This document shows positions 35,556 through 44,511 of a stretch of 64,000 nucleotides of DNA, in pieces. Below the pieces are notes generated by a model. That model had not been told where the DNA came from and did no database searches. It saw only the letters and a list, made by a program, of their open reading frames with translations. The position numbers were made by a program, and so were the translations under genes. Positions within the stretch are counted from its first letter, which is position 1, and each line of letters opens with the position of its first letter. This DNA comes from Streptomyces aurantiogriseus (GTDB lineage Bacteria > Actinomycetota > Actinomycetes > Streptomycetales > Streptomycetaceae): contig NZ_BMSX01000028.1 in assembly GCF_014649375.1 (NCBI RefSeq), positions 59,448 to 123,447 of the forward strand, written 5' to 3'.

Positions 35556-35663
35556 CGGCGTTTCGTCTCTGGTCAACCCACCGCCCGCGCGCACGCTACG
35601 GTGGACCGGCCGAAGCATTCGGCATCAAACCCGCGTATCACGAGGTGGGGGCACAGCAACGCC

Positions 35664-38108
35664 ATGGCACAGGGCACGGTCCAGGTGACGCACACCGGCA
35701 CATCGCGGTGGCGGCGCCGCACGGGTGAGTACACATCGCTCGCCGCCGCCCTGGAGGCCGCGGCCGACGGTGACGTCCTCACCATCGCTCCCGGTACCTA
35801 CCGGGAGAACCTCGTCGTGCAGCGGGCCGTGACCCTGCGCGGGCCGGAGGGTTCGCCCGGCTCCGTGCGGATCGCGCCCGTGGACGGGGTGCCGCTCACC
35901 GTGCGCGCCTCGGCCGTGGTGCAGGACCTGCATGTGGAGGGCCAGGACGCGGCGGCGCCCGCGGTACTCGTCGAGGACGGCGCGCCGGACCTGCTGGACG
36001 TACGGATCGTCACGCGGTCCGCGGCCGGCATCGAGGTGCGCGGCGGTGGGCGGCCGACCGTCCGGCGGTGCACCGTCGACAACCCGGCCGGCATCGGCAT
36101 CGCCGTGGTCGACGGCGGCGGCGGTGTCTTCGAGGAGTGCGAGGTGGTCGCGGCCGGGCAGGCGGGCGTCGCGGTGCGCGGCGGCGCCCATCCGCGCCTG
36201 GAGCGCTGCCGGGTGCACCACACCTCGGGCATCGGCCTGAGCGCGACGGGCGAGAACTCCGCGCTGGAGGCGGTGGGTTGCGAGGTCTACGAGGTCCGGG
36301 GCAGCGGCGTCCAGATCACCAGCCGGGCCACCGCCCACCTCACCGACTGCGATGTGCACCGCACCACCGCCGACGGCGTCACGCTCGACACCGACGCCGT
36401 GCTCACCCTGGCCGACTGCCGTATCCACGACATCCCGGAGAACGCGGTCGACCTGCGGTCGCGCTCCGTTCTGACGCTCACACGGACGACGGTGCGTCAG
36501 TTCGGGCGCAACGGGCTGTCGGTGTGGGATCCGGGCACACGGGTGGACGCCAACCAGTGCGAGATCTTCGACAGCACGGGCGACTACCCGGCCGTCTGGG
36601 TCAGTGACGGCGCCACCGTGGTGCTCGACTCCTGCCGGGTGCACGACGTGCCGGACGCGCTGTTCGTCCTCGACCGCGGTTCACGCGCGGACGTCGTCGA
36701 CAGCGACCTGTCGCAGGTGCGCAACACGGCTGTGTCGGTGAGCGACGGCGCGACCGCCCAGCTCGACGACTGCCGGATCCGGGACGCCGCCACCGGCGCC
36801 TGGTTCCGCGACCACGGCAGCGGCGGCACCCTCAACAACTGCACCGTGGACGCCACCCAGACCGGCGTGATCGTCACCAAGGGCGCCGATCCCGTCGTCG
36901 AGCGCTGCACGGTCGACTCCCCCGCCGAGGCCGGCTTCTATGTGTCGGCGGGCGGCCGCGGCAGCTTCCTCAACTGCCGCGTGACGAACAGCGGCGGCTA
37001 CGGCTTCCACGTGATAGACGGTTGCCGTACGACACTGCGCAAGTGCCGGACCGAGCGCTGTGCGCGCGGTGGTTACGAGTTCGCGGATGGTGGCGCGGAC
37101 GCGATGCCCGGTGCGGGTCCCGTGGTGGAGGACTGCACCAGCGACGAAAGCGCGGGCCTGCGCACGCCGACGGGTACGGCACGGGAGACGGCCGTGCAGC
37201 CGACGCCCCAGTCGCCGGGACTTCTCGGCGCGCTCCCCGAGCAACGGCTCACCGCGCCGGAAGCGCAGCCGGCCGCCGCCGAGCCGCAGAAGCCGGTGCG
37301 GACCTCCAAGGACGTGCTCGGCGAACTCGATGCGCTGGTCGGCCTGGAGAGCGTCAAGCGCGAGGTGCGGGCGCTGACCGACATGATCGAGGTGGGCCGG
37401 CGCCGGCAGCAGGCGGGCCTGAAGGCGGCCTCCGTCAAACGCCACCTGGTCTTCACCGGCTCCCCCGGCACCGGCAAGACGACGGTCGCGCGCCTCTACG
37501 GCGAGATCCTCGCCGCGCTGAACGTCCTGGAGAAGGGCCATCTCGTCGAGGTGTCCCGCGTCGACCTGGTAGGCGAGCACATCGGCTCCACCGCGATCCG
37601 CACCCAGGAGGCTTTCGAACGGGCCCGCGGCGGCGTGCTCTTCATCGACGAGGCGTACGCCCTGTCACCGGAGGACGCGGGGCGTGACTTCGGCAAGGAG
37701 GCCATCGACACGCTCGTGAAGCTGATGGAGGACCACCGCGACGCCGTGGTGGTGATCGTCGCGGGGTACACCGCCGAGATGGAGCGGTTCCTCTCGGTCA
37801 ACCCGGGCGTGGCGTCCCGTTTCTCGCGGACGATCACCTTCGGCGACTACGGCCCCGAGGAACTGCTGCGGATCGTGGAGCAGCAGGCCGAGGAGCACGA
37901 GTACCGGCTCGGGCCGGGCGCCTCGGAGGCGCTGCTGAAGTACTTCACGGAGATCCCGAAGGGCCCCGCCTTCGGCAACGGCCGCACCGCGCGGCAGACG
38001 TTCGAGGCGATGGTGGAGCGGCACGCGAGCCGGGTCGCTCAGGTGGCGGAGCCGAGCACGGACGATCTGACGCTGCTGTTCGCGGAGGACCTGCCGGAGC
38101 TTCCCTAG
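35664..38108 (+). CDS. Right-handed beta-helix / CbxX-type AAA+ ATPase fusion
   Basis: An 814-residue fusion. Residues about 20-520 form a right-handed parallel beta-helix of some 20 or more coils (repeating patterns such as GIEVRGGGRPTVRRCTVDNP, GVQITSRATAHLTDCDVHRT, AVSVSDGATAQLDDCRIRDA). A Pro/Ala/Gln linker (about 525-575) leads to a CbxX/CfqX-type AAA+ module: VLGELDALVGLESVKREVRA, Walker A at 599-607 (GSPGTGKTT), Walker B at about 659-664 (LFIDEA), IVAGYTAEMERFLSVNPGVA and RFSRTITFGDY. The ATPase half is related to CbbX and to ESX EccA ATPases. The helix probably recognises a partner. No ESX genes lie nearby. It ends at a strong terminator. Confidence 0.9.
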   Translation: MAQGTVQVTHTGTSRWRRRTGEYTSLAAALEAAADGDVLTIAPGTYRENLVVQRAVTLRGPEGSPGSVRIAPVDGVPLTVRASAVVQDLHVEGQDAAAPAVLVEDGAPDLLDVRIVTRSAAGIEVRGGGRPTVRRCTVDNPAGIGIAVVDGGGGVFEECEVVAAGQAGVAVRGGAHPRLERCRVHHTSGIGLSATGENSALEAVGCEVYEVRGSGVQITSRATAHLTDCDVHRTTADGVTLDTDAVLTLADCRIHDIPENAVDLRSRSVLTLTRTTVRQFGRNGLSVWDPGTRVDANQCEIFDSTGDYPAVWVSDGATVVLDSCRVHDVPDALFVLDRGSRADVVDSDLSQVRNTAVSVSDGATAQLDDCRIRDAATGAWFRDHGSGGTLNNCTVDATQTGVIVTKGADPVVERCTVDSPAEAGFYVSAGGRGSFLNCRVTNSGGYGFHVIDGCRTTLRKCRTERCARGGYEFADGGADAMPGAGPVVEDCTSDESAGLRTPTGTARETAVQPTPQSPGLLGALPEQRLTAPEAQPAAAEPQKPVRTSKDVLGELDALVGLESVKREVRALTDMIEVGRRRQQAGLKAASVKRHLVFTGSPGTGKTTVARLYGEILAALNVLEKGHLVEVSRVDLVGEHIGSTAIRTQEAFERARGGVLFIDEAYALSPEDAGRDFGKEAIDTLVKLMEDHRDAVVVIVAGYTAEMERFLSVNPGVASRFSRTITFGDYGPEELLRIVEQQAEEHEYRLGPGASEALLKYFTEIPKGPAFGNGRTARQTFEAMVERHASRVAQVAEPSTDDLTLLFAEDLPELP

Positions 38109-38109
38109 G

Positions 38110-38156
38110 GGTTTGGTTCGGATCAGCCTCAGTCCCGGGCTGATCCGAACGAAACC
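38110..38156. terminator. Strong bidirectional terminator
   Basis: GGTTTGGTTCGGATCAGCC (38110-38128) pairs with GGCTGATCCGAACGAAACC (38138-38156): a 19-bp stem with one mismatch and a 9-nt loop. It separates the convergent beta-helix ATPase and membrane-hydrolase genes. Confidence 0.85.
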
Positions 38157-38158
38157 TC

Positions 38159-40597
38159 CTAGCCCACCCCGCTCTTGTCGGGCCGGGCCTCGGCGCCGCC
38201 TTCCTGTGGGCTGTCCGTGTCCGTCGGCTGCGCCTGCCGCCCGCGCTGCTCCGGCACTTCCGGGCGCAGCCGGGCCAGGAGCCGTTCGCGTTCCTCCGCG
38301 AACGCCGGGTCCGCCTGGTAGTCGGAGTGCCCCAGGATGGGCGAGGGCAGGGGGTGGTCCTCGGTGCGGCCGTACGCGAGCGGGTCCGCGAGGGGGGCGC
38401 GGTCCACCTCGGGGCCGCAGTCGTCGCCGGAGAGGCGGACCGGGCCGCCGATGGGGTCGGTGAGGCGGTAGAGGTTGCGCCAGCAGTCGACGTCGTCGTG
38501 GAGGGCGTTCAGCGCGGCCGGGCCGAAGTGGGCCGGGAACCAGCGGCCGTAGAGGCGCTCGATCGGGGAGCCGTAGGTGAGCAGTGCGACCCGTTTGCGG
38601 TCGGCGGGGCTCAGCTGCCAGGCCGCGGCGGCGGCGAGCACGCTGCCCTGGGAGTGGCCGGAGATCACGAGGCGGCCTCCGGTGGCGCGGGTCCAGGTGG
38701 CCATGCGCCAGGTCAGGTCGGGCACCGCGCGCTCGGCGTAGCAGGGCGGGGAGAAGGGGTGGGCGGCGCGCGGCCAGAAGGTGCCGACGTCCCAGAGGAT
38801 GCCGATGGTGCGCCGCGCGGAGGCGTCCTTGTAGGCGCGCCTGCCCCAGGTGACGAAGAGTATGAAGCCGAGCCCGATCAGCCAGGAGCCGAGCGCCTGC
38901 CCGGTCTGGGCGGCTCCGTGGAGGAAGGGGTGGGTGCCCTCGGTGGCCCGGTCGGGGGTCTTTCCCGTGGCGAAGGCGCCGACCAGGGCCCCCGCGCCCA
39001 TGAGCAGGGTCGTGGTTGAGGTGACGGCGACGAGGAGCGGGGCGCGGTCGGTGAGGGTGGCCATGGCGCGGGCGCGGGCGATGCGCCGGGTGCGGGCCGG
39101 ATCACCGGGATCGACGTCGTAGTCGCGGCTCACCGCCGCGCGCTCGGCCCGGGCCTGTCGCAGGGCGCCGCGGCCGAGCAGCACGCACAGGGCGAGCAGC
39201 ACGATCAGCAGGACGGGGATCACCGACGCCTGCCAGGTCAGCAGGACCGGCGGTCCGGCGAGGAAGGTGCCGGTGCCGTCCAGCCAGTCGGAGACCCGCT
39301 GGGACACACCGCCGGACATCACGCCGCCCAGCGCACAGGCCAGCATCGCGACGGCGGGCCCCTCCAGGCCCCGCAGCGCGGCACGCCCTTCCGGGTCACG
39401 GCCGGAACGGCGGTACAGGACGGAGGCGACGACGGCCAGGGCGATCACCAGGGCGCCCTGGATCAGGGCGATCCCGCCGAAGGTCACGTCGCCCGGGAGG
39501 CGTCCGGCCGACTGCCACCCGGGGCGTTCCCAGCCGGCGTACACGAGGGTGAGGGCGAGCAGGACGAGGGTGGCCAGGGGCAGGCGTCGTACGAGGTGGG
39601 CGTCGAGTGCGCGGTCGAGGCGGTGTTCGCTGCGGCCCCGGCGGCAGACCACCCAGACCGTGGCGAGCCCGCCGGCGGCCAGGGCCCCCTCCACAAGCCA
39701 GCCGAGGATGTCGAGGAGGGCGGGGCCGCCCGGCCTGCGGTCCTGGCGGGCGGCGGCCGTGCCGACCGCGGCGGCCACCGTGAGCAGGCCCGCCGCAGTG
39801 TGGGCGGCGCGCAGCCGGGCCACCAGGCGGCGCCCGTACCAGAAGCCGGGCCGGCCCAGGGCGGTGTGGCCGAGCGCGTCCTCGGGCTCGGGCTTGCCGT
39901 TCGGGGGCTCCTGGGACTCGTAGGCCCGCCAGGTGCGGTGGGAGAGGTACCACAGGAGGCCGGTGAGGGCGGTCGGGACGAGGGCCGCCAGGGCGAGGCG
40001 GCGGCCGGGCAGGGTCCACCAACCGCCGACCGAGACCGCGGGCGACAGGAACCCCAGCCAGGAGTGCCGCTCGGCGCACGCGCGCGTGCCCGCGCACTGC
40101 CAGGCCGTGAGGTCGAGGGCGACCTCGCAGGCCGCGGCGACGAGCAGCACCGTCAGGGTCAGGCCCGCGAGCCGCACCAGCAGCCCGTAGAGGCGGACCG
40201 CGCGGGTGCGTTCCCGTGCCGCCGGGCGCATCCAGTGCGCGAGGTTGACGACCATGAACGGCAGCAGCAGGAGCCACAGGGCGCGCGTGCCGTTGCCGGA
40301 GGTCAGGTTGCACCAGACGTAGGCCTCGGGAACCGGCCGGTCCCGGGGACCGCCGGTCGCGGTGGCCACTTGGTCGGGACGATCGGCGTCCGCGTCGTCG
40401 GCGCGCCGGAACACGGCGGCCGTGTCGTCGCCGGTGATCCGCACCGTGCGCGGATCGTTGAGCATCTTCTCGGGCCTGGCCCCGCCCACGCCGTGGACCA
40501 GGAGTTCCAGGGCGGCTCCGGCCGCCGGGCCGGTGACGGCATGTTCCTGCGCACGTTCCACTGTTCTCGCACTTCCCCCGTGACGCGCTGTCGACAT
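38159..40597 (-). CDS. Large integral membrane protein with lipase-type Ser motif
   Basis: An 812-residue protein. It starts with a soluble region (ALELLVHGVGGARPEKMLND) that has the HGxGG oxyanion-like motif of alpha/beta hydrolases, continues through about ten membrane helices (for example LLLLPFMVVNLAHWM, LLTVAAAVGTAAA, VIPVLLIVLLALCVLLGRGA, WLIGLGFILFVTWG), and ends with a soluble part containing RLVISGHSQGSVLAAAAAWQ (GxSxG nucleophile), VALLTYGSPIERLYGRWFP and a possible catalytic His in ILGHSDYQAD. The hydrolase fold appears split by the membrane domain. No function is known to me. ATG 40597 is the most upstream conserved-looking start. Confidence 0.8.
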   Translation of the reverse strand: MSTARHGGSARTVERAQEHAVTGPAAGAALELLVHGVGGARPEKMLNDPRTVRITGDDTAAVFRRADDADADRPDQVATATGGPRDRPVPEAYVWCNLTSGNGTRALWLLLLPFMVVNLAHWMRPAARERTRAVRLYGLLVRLAGLTLTVLLVAAACEVALDLTAWQCAGTRACAERHSWLGFLSPAVSVGGWWTLPGRRLALAALVPTALTGLLWYLSHRTWRAYESQEPPNGKPEPEDALGHTALGRPGFWYGRRLVARLRAAHTAAGLLTVAAAVGTAAARQDRRPGGPALLDILGWLVEGALAAGGLATVWVVCRRGRSEHRLDRALDAHLVRRLPLATLVLLALTLVYAGWERPGWQSAGRLPGDVTFGGIALIQGALVIALAVVASVLYRRSGRDPEGRAALRGLEGPAVAMLACALGGVMSGGVSQRVSDWLDGTGTFLAGPPVLLTWQASVIPVLLIVLLALCVLLGRGALRQARAERAAVSRDYDVDPGDPARTRRIARARAMATLTDRAPLLVAVTSTTTLLMGAGALVGAFATGKTPDRATEGTHPFLHGAAQTGQALGSWLIGLGFILFVTWGRRAYKDASARRTIGILWDVGTFWPRAAHPFSPPCYAERAVPDLTWRMATWTRATGGRLVISGHSQGSVLAAAAAWQLSPADRKRVALLTYGSPIERLYGRWFPAHFGPAALNALHDDVDCWRNLYRLTDPIGGPVRLSGDDCGPEVDRAPLADPLAYGRTEDHPLPSPILGHSDYQADPAFAEERERLLARLRPEVPEQRGRQAQPTDTDSPQEGGAEARPDKSGVG

Positions 40598-40864
40598 GTG
40601 TGCGTGCGGGAACCAGGATGTCCGCTGAGCGGCCCCTGTGCACCCCTTGTCACCGAATCTCCCCCGATCCGTGTGACGAACGGGACCGACGGGTGTCGTG
40701 AGCGTGGCATGCGCGCGTCGGGTGGGGGTGGCGCGACGGGCGGGGGCCCATGCGAGGATGGGACGCCGCACCCCCGCCGACCGGGCAGAATGACCTCGTC
40801 GTGGCAGGTGTGCGGGCGTGTCGGACGGAGTGGATCGGCTTGAGGCGAGAGGACCGGAGCGTAC

Positions 40865-41695
40865 GTGAGTGAGAATCAGAACCTCCTCGCGGAGCAGCGC
40901 CGCGCCCTGATCCTGGACGAGGTCCGGCGCCGCGGCGGCGTCCGCGTCAACGAGCTGACCCGCAAGCTCGGCGTGTCGGACATGACGGTGCGCCGCGACC
41001 TCGACGCGCTGGCCCGCCAAGGCGTTCTGGAGAAGGTGCACGGCGGCGCGGTGCCGATCGTGGAGGCGAGCACGCACGAGCCGGGCTTCGAGGCCAAGTC
41101 GGGCCTGGAGCTGACCGCCAAGGAGGACATCGCGCGGGCCGCGGCGGAGCTGGTCGCTCCGGGCAGCGCGATCGCGCTGTCGGGCGGTACGACGACGTAC
41201 GCGCTGGCGCATCAGCTGGTCGACGTGCCGGATCTGACGGTGGTGACCAACTCGGTGCGGGTGGCCGACGTCTTCCATGTGGCGCAGCGCGCCACGGGCC
41301 CCCGGCAGGGCGCGGCCACGGTGGTGCTGACCGGTGGGGTGCGCACACCATCCGACTCGCTGGTGGGTCCGGTGGCCGACCAGGCCATCGCCGCGCTCCA
41401 CTTCGATGTGCTGTTCCTCGGCGTGCACGGGATATCGGCCGAGGCCGGGCTGTCGACGCCGAACCTGGCGGAGGCCGAGACGAACCGGCGTCTGGTGCAG
41501 TCGGCGCGCCGGGTCGTGGTGGTCGCCGACCACACCAAATGGGGCGTGGTGGGGCTCAGTTCCTTCGCGGCGCTGGAGCAGGTCGACACGCTGGTGACGG
41601 ACTCCGGTCTGCCGGCCGCGGCGCGCGCGGAGATCTCCGAGCATCTGCGGCGGCTGGTGGTCGCGGGCGAGCCCGACGAGGGTGCAGACAGCTGA
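40865..41695 (+). CDS. DeoR/GlpR-family transcriptional regulator
   Basis: A 276-residue regulator starting with GTG 40865. The DeoR HTH reads QRRALILDEVRRRGGVRVNE, LTRKLGVSDMTVRRDLDALA, with the VHGGAVP hinge. The sugar-phosphate sensor domain has ALSGGTTTYALAHQL (phosphate-binding loop) and VLFLGVHGISAEAGLSTPN. Such proteins repress sugar genes and respond to a phosphorylated sugar. No sugar operon adjoins it; the AgaS/GatY pair lies 15 kb away. Confidence 0.88.
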   Translation: MSENQNLLAEQRRALILDEVRRRGGVRVNELTRKLGVSDMTVRRDLDALARQGVLEKVHGGAVPIVEASTHEPGFEAKSGLELTAKEDIARAAAELVAPGSAIALSGGTTTYALAHQLVDVPDLTVVTNSVRVADVFHVAQRATGPRQGAATVVLTGGVRTPSDSLVGPVADQAIAALHFDVLFLGVHGISAEAGLSTPNLAEAETNRRLVQSARRVVVVADHTKWGVVGLSSFAALEQVDTLVTDSGLPAAARAEISEHLRRLVVAGEPDEGADS

Positions 41696-41751
41696 CGGGA
41701 CCTCAGCTAGGGTGACGCACCCGTTTCCTCGGTGCTGAGGAGGTTGCGCGC

Positions 41752-42228
41752 ATGGCTCACCGGCTGCGGCCCGAAGGGCTCGACTTCGTCGCGACCGCGC
41801 CCGTACGGCTGGTCTTCGCGCGGGAGGTCTCCGCTCCCCCGGAACAGGTCTTCCGCATGCTCGCCGAGGACGTGCCCGGCTGGGCCGTGTGGTTCCCCGC
41901 GGTGACGTCCGCGCGGCCGGTCGACGGCGGCGCCGGCCGCGACGTCCGCCTCAAGGGCGGCCTCCGCATGCGGGAGACGGTCCTGGCGGCGAAGGAACCG
42001 GAGATGTACGCCTACCGCGTCGACGTCACCAACGCGCCCGGCGTGCGGGCGCTGGTCGAGGAGTGGCGGCTCGCGCCGGCCGGGGCGGGGACGCGGCTGC
42101 AGTGGACGTTCGCGGCGGACGGGACCGCGGCGTTCCGGGGGTTCCTGCGGCTGGCCCGGACGGGGATGGGGCGGTCCTTCCGGGACGCGATGACACTGCT
42201 GGAGCGGAGGCTCACGACACCGTCGTGA
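41752..42228 (+). CDS. SRPBCC (polyketide cyclase-like) protein
   Basis: A 158-residue START/SRPBCC fold protein: RLVFAREVSAPPEQVFRMLA, GWAVWFPAVTSARPVDGGAG, RMRETVLAAKEPEMYAYRV, EEWRLAPAGAGTRLQWTFAA and a long C-terminal helix. These proteins bind hydrophobic ligands in a deep pocket. A GAGGAGG ribosome-binding site precedes the ATG, and a -10-like TAGGGT lies at 41708. The function is unknown. Confidence 0.83.
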   Translation: MAHRLRPEGLDFVATAPVRLVFAREVSAPPEQVFRMLAEDVPGWAVWFPAVTSARPVDGGAGRDVRLKGGLRMRETVLAAKEPEMYAYRVDVTNAPGVRALVEEWRLAPAGAGTRLQWTFAADGTAAFRGFLRLARTGMGRSFRDAMTLLERRLTTPS

Positions 42229-42285
42229 CTCCCGGGGCCCGGCGCGACACGGCCGTGGCCGGGCGCTCGGCCGTTCCGGCCGCAG

Positions 42286-42528
42286 CCCGCCCCCGCCGGC
42301 TGCGTCAGTGCGGCCGCGCCCGCTACCCACCGGCTTCGACGGTCCGGCCACACGCCCGCCGCACCGATTCCGTCCGCCCAGCAGCACGCCCGCCCCGCCG
42401 CTCCGTCAGTCCGGCCGCACCCCCGCCCCCGTCGGCTCCATCAGTCCAGTCGCGCGCCGCCACACCGGACACATCAAGCCCGCCGCACGCCCGCCCCCGC
42501 CGGCTCCGTCAGTCCGGCCAGACGCCCG
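42286..42528. repeat. Degenerate repeats of the 3' end of the Cds1-like gene
   Basis: Four copies of a roughly 37-bp GC-rich unit (consensus start CCCGCCCCCGCCGGCTCCGT, then CAGTCCGGCC) occur at 42286-42322, 42389-42424, 42422-42458 and 42490-42528. The last copy includes the final codons and stop of the gene that ends at 42509. They fill the intergenic gap to the SRPBCC gene. Confidence 0.7.
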
Positions 42529-43633
42529 TCGTCAGCAGTGTGTCGATCGCCGCCGTGTACGGGGCGATGTCCAGGCCCTGTTCGGTGAGCCAGGTGTCGG
42601 AGTAGTACTTGTCGAGGTAGCGGTCGCCCGGGTCGCAGAGCAGGGTGACCACGCTGCCCTGGCGTCCCTCGGCCACCATCTCGGCGGCGATCTTCAGCGC
42701 GCTCCACAGGCCGGTGCCGGTCGAGCCGCCCGCCTTGCGGCCGATGGCCCGCTCCAGGGCGCGGACGGCGGCGACGCTGGCGGCGTCGGGGACCTTCATC
42801 ATCCGGTCGACGGCGCCAGGCACGAAGCTCGGTTCGACACGGGGCCGGCCGATGCCCTCGATGCGGGAGCCGCGGTCGCAGGTGACGTCCGGATCGCCGG
42901 TGGTCCAGCCCTCGAAGAAACAGGAGTTCTCCGGATCGGCGACGCACACGCGCGTGTCGTACTGCATGTAGTGGACGTAGCGCGCGATGGTCGCGGAGGT
43001 GCCGCCGGTGCCGGCCGTGGCGACGATCCACGTGGGCTCCGGGAACCGCTCCAACTCCAACTGGCGGAAGATGGATTCGGCGATGTTGTTGTTGCCGCGC
43101 CAGTCCGTGGCCCGTTCGGCGTAGGTGAACTGGTCCATGTAGTGACCGCCGGTCTCCACCGCGAGGCGGGCGGACTCCTCGTACATCTTCCGTGAGTCGT
43201 CCACGAAGTGGCACCGGCCGCCGTGGAACTCGATCAGGCGGATCTTCTCGGCGCTCGTCGTGCGCGGCATGACGGCGATGAAGGGCACGCCGATCAGCTT
43301 GGCGAAGTACGCCTCGGAGACGGCCGTCGAGCCACTGGACGCCTCGATCACCGGGCGGCCCGGCCGGATCCAGCCGTTGCACAGGCCGTAGAGGAAGAGG
43401 GAGCGGGCGAGGCGGTGCTTGAGGCTGCCGGTGGGGTGGGTCGACTCGTCCTTGAGGTACAGGTCGATGCCCCACCGCTCGGGCAGCGGGAAGCGCAGCA
43501 GGTGCGTGTCGGCCGAGCGGTTGGCGTCGGCCTGGACCTTGCGGACGGCTTCTTTCAGCCAGGTGCGGTAGGCGGTGTCGCTGCGGTCGACGTCGAGGGT
43601 GGCGCCGGTCAGGGTCTGCTGGGGGGTGGTCAC
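42509..43633 (-). CDS. PLP-dependent cysteine synthase/cystathionine beta-synthase family (Cds1-like)
   Basis: A 374-residue fold-type II PLP enzyme. The PLP lysine is in HPTGSLKHRLARSLFLYGLC, the substrate loop in EASSGSTAVSEAYFAKLIG, and the phosphate-binding loop in VATAGTGGTSATIARYV. The DESTHPTGSLKHRLA segment and overall length match actinobacterial Cds1, a cysteine desulfhydrase releasing H2S, pyruvate and ammonia; a synthase role cannot be excluded. GTG 43633 has AAGGAG eight bases upstream. Its terminal codons are duplicated downstream as repeats. Confidence 0.86.
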   Translation of the reverse strand: MTTPQQTLTGATLDVDRSDTAYRTWLKEAVRKVQADANRSADTHLLRFPLPERWGIDLYLKDESTHPTGSLKHRLARSLFLYGLCNGWIRPGRPVIEASSGSTAVSEAYFAKLIGVPFIAVMPRTTSAEKIRLIEFHGGRCHFVDDSRKMYEESARLAVETGGHYMDQFTYAERATDWRGNNNIAESIFRQLELERFPEPTWIVATAGTGGTSATIARYVHYMQYDTRVCVADPENSCFFEGWTTGDPDVTCDRGSRIEGIGRPRVEPSFVPGAVDRMMKVPDAASVAAVRALERAIGRKAGGSTGTGLWSALKIAAEMVAEGRQGSVVTLLCDPGDRYLDKYYSDTWLTEQGLDIAPYTAAIDTLLTTGVWPD

Positions 43634-43975
43634 GGCGGGGCTCCTTCGTGCTTCACGCCGACGGCGCCTCACGCGGCCGACGCCTCGATCATATGCATCT
43701 GCCGCACCGCTTCTCACCTGCATAAACGCATCTTTGGGGGGCTCAAAGGCAGTCCTGGGGGCACAGGGCGCACCGGGTGGGGGCGCATTCGCGTGAGTGC
43801 TCCGGGAGCTCCCGGACCGCGCATCGTGCGTACTGGTGCTCGACGCCGTGCGCGGGCAGACTGCACCCGGCGGGGCCGAGGTCCCGGACGGGGGCGCACA
43901 CTGGATCACGACACGAGCTGGTTCCGGCCCGTACGGAAGCCGGGGGCCGGCACAGCCACGGGCAAGGGGGCGGGC
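43634..43975. other. Divergent intergenic region with ATGCAT-type repeats
   Basis: About 340 bp. Around 43690-43735 there are several short TGCAT/ATGCA elements (ATATGCAT, then CTGCATAAACGCATC about 25 bp later), less GC-rich than the rest and close to a minus-strand TATGAT that could be the -10 of the Cds1-like gene. No gene was recognised here. Confidence 0.4.
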
Positions 43976-44299
43976 ATGGCGGAGCCGGAGTTCACGGCGA
44001 CGGGCGTGCGGATCGGGAAGCGGCTGCGCTCGCTCACCCGGGCCGGGCAGGTCCGGATCAGCGACGGCAGGCTGGAGTTGCTCACCAGCTACGGCAGCGA
44101 GATAGACAGTGCGCCGGTGCAGGCGGTCCGTGCCTCCCGGCCCTGGTTCGCCCCGGAGGACCGGGCGCTGGCCGACCTCAACGGCAACCGGTACCTGCTG
44201 ACCCTCGGTGACCACGACCCCGCGCCGGGCGAGCCGGGGCCGCCCGCGGCACGCCGGTTCATCGAGGCCGTACGCAGGGCGGCGGGGCGCGAGGGCTGA
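43976..44299 (+). CDS. Small conserved-type protein, function unknown
   Basis: A 107-residue protein starting MAEPEFTATGVRIGKRLRSL, with strand-rich sequence (GQVRISDGRLELLTSYGSEI, NGNRYLLTLGDHDP) and a C-terminal amphipathic helix (ARRFIEAVRRAAGREG). No signal peptide or membrane segment. It resembles small PH-like or hypothetical streptomycete proteins; I cannot assign a family. AAGGGGGCGGGC before the ATG can serve as a ribosome-binding site. Confidence 0.65.
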   Translation: MAEPEFTATGVRIGKRLRSLTRAGQVRISDGRLELLTSYGSEIDSAPVQAVRASRPWFAPEDRALADLNGNRYLLTLGDHDPAPGEPGPPAARRFIEAVRRAAGREG

Positions 44300-44511
44300 G
44301 TGCCGCCACGGAGGGTGGCGGACCCTGACGGCGAGTTGCGGTCCCCCACCCCTTGCGTCACGCTGGTCTCACGTCACTCTGGGTGTACCGGCGACAACGC
44401 TGCGAACCAGCCCGCCGGCCACGACAGCAGGCGGCCGCCTCGCGCAGACGCACTGCTCCGATCGATCCGAACTCCGTGTTCTTCCGGACCTCACGTCGGG
44501 GAGTCGCAGCC

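Noticed and set aside
38159..41644. Open frame of 1161 codons on the minus strand
   Set aside because: Only the part from 40597 down is protein-like; the upstream 350 codons are the antisense of the DeoR gene and promoter.
40865..41695. DeoR protein as regulator of the AgaS/GatY pair
   Set aside because: The genes are 15 kb apart with many unrelated genes between and no shared operator was found; the link was not claimed.
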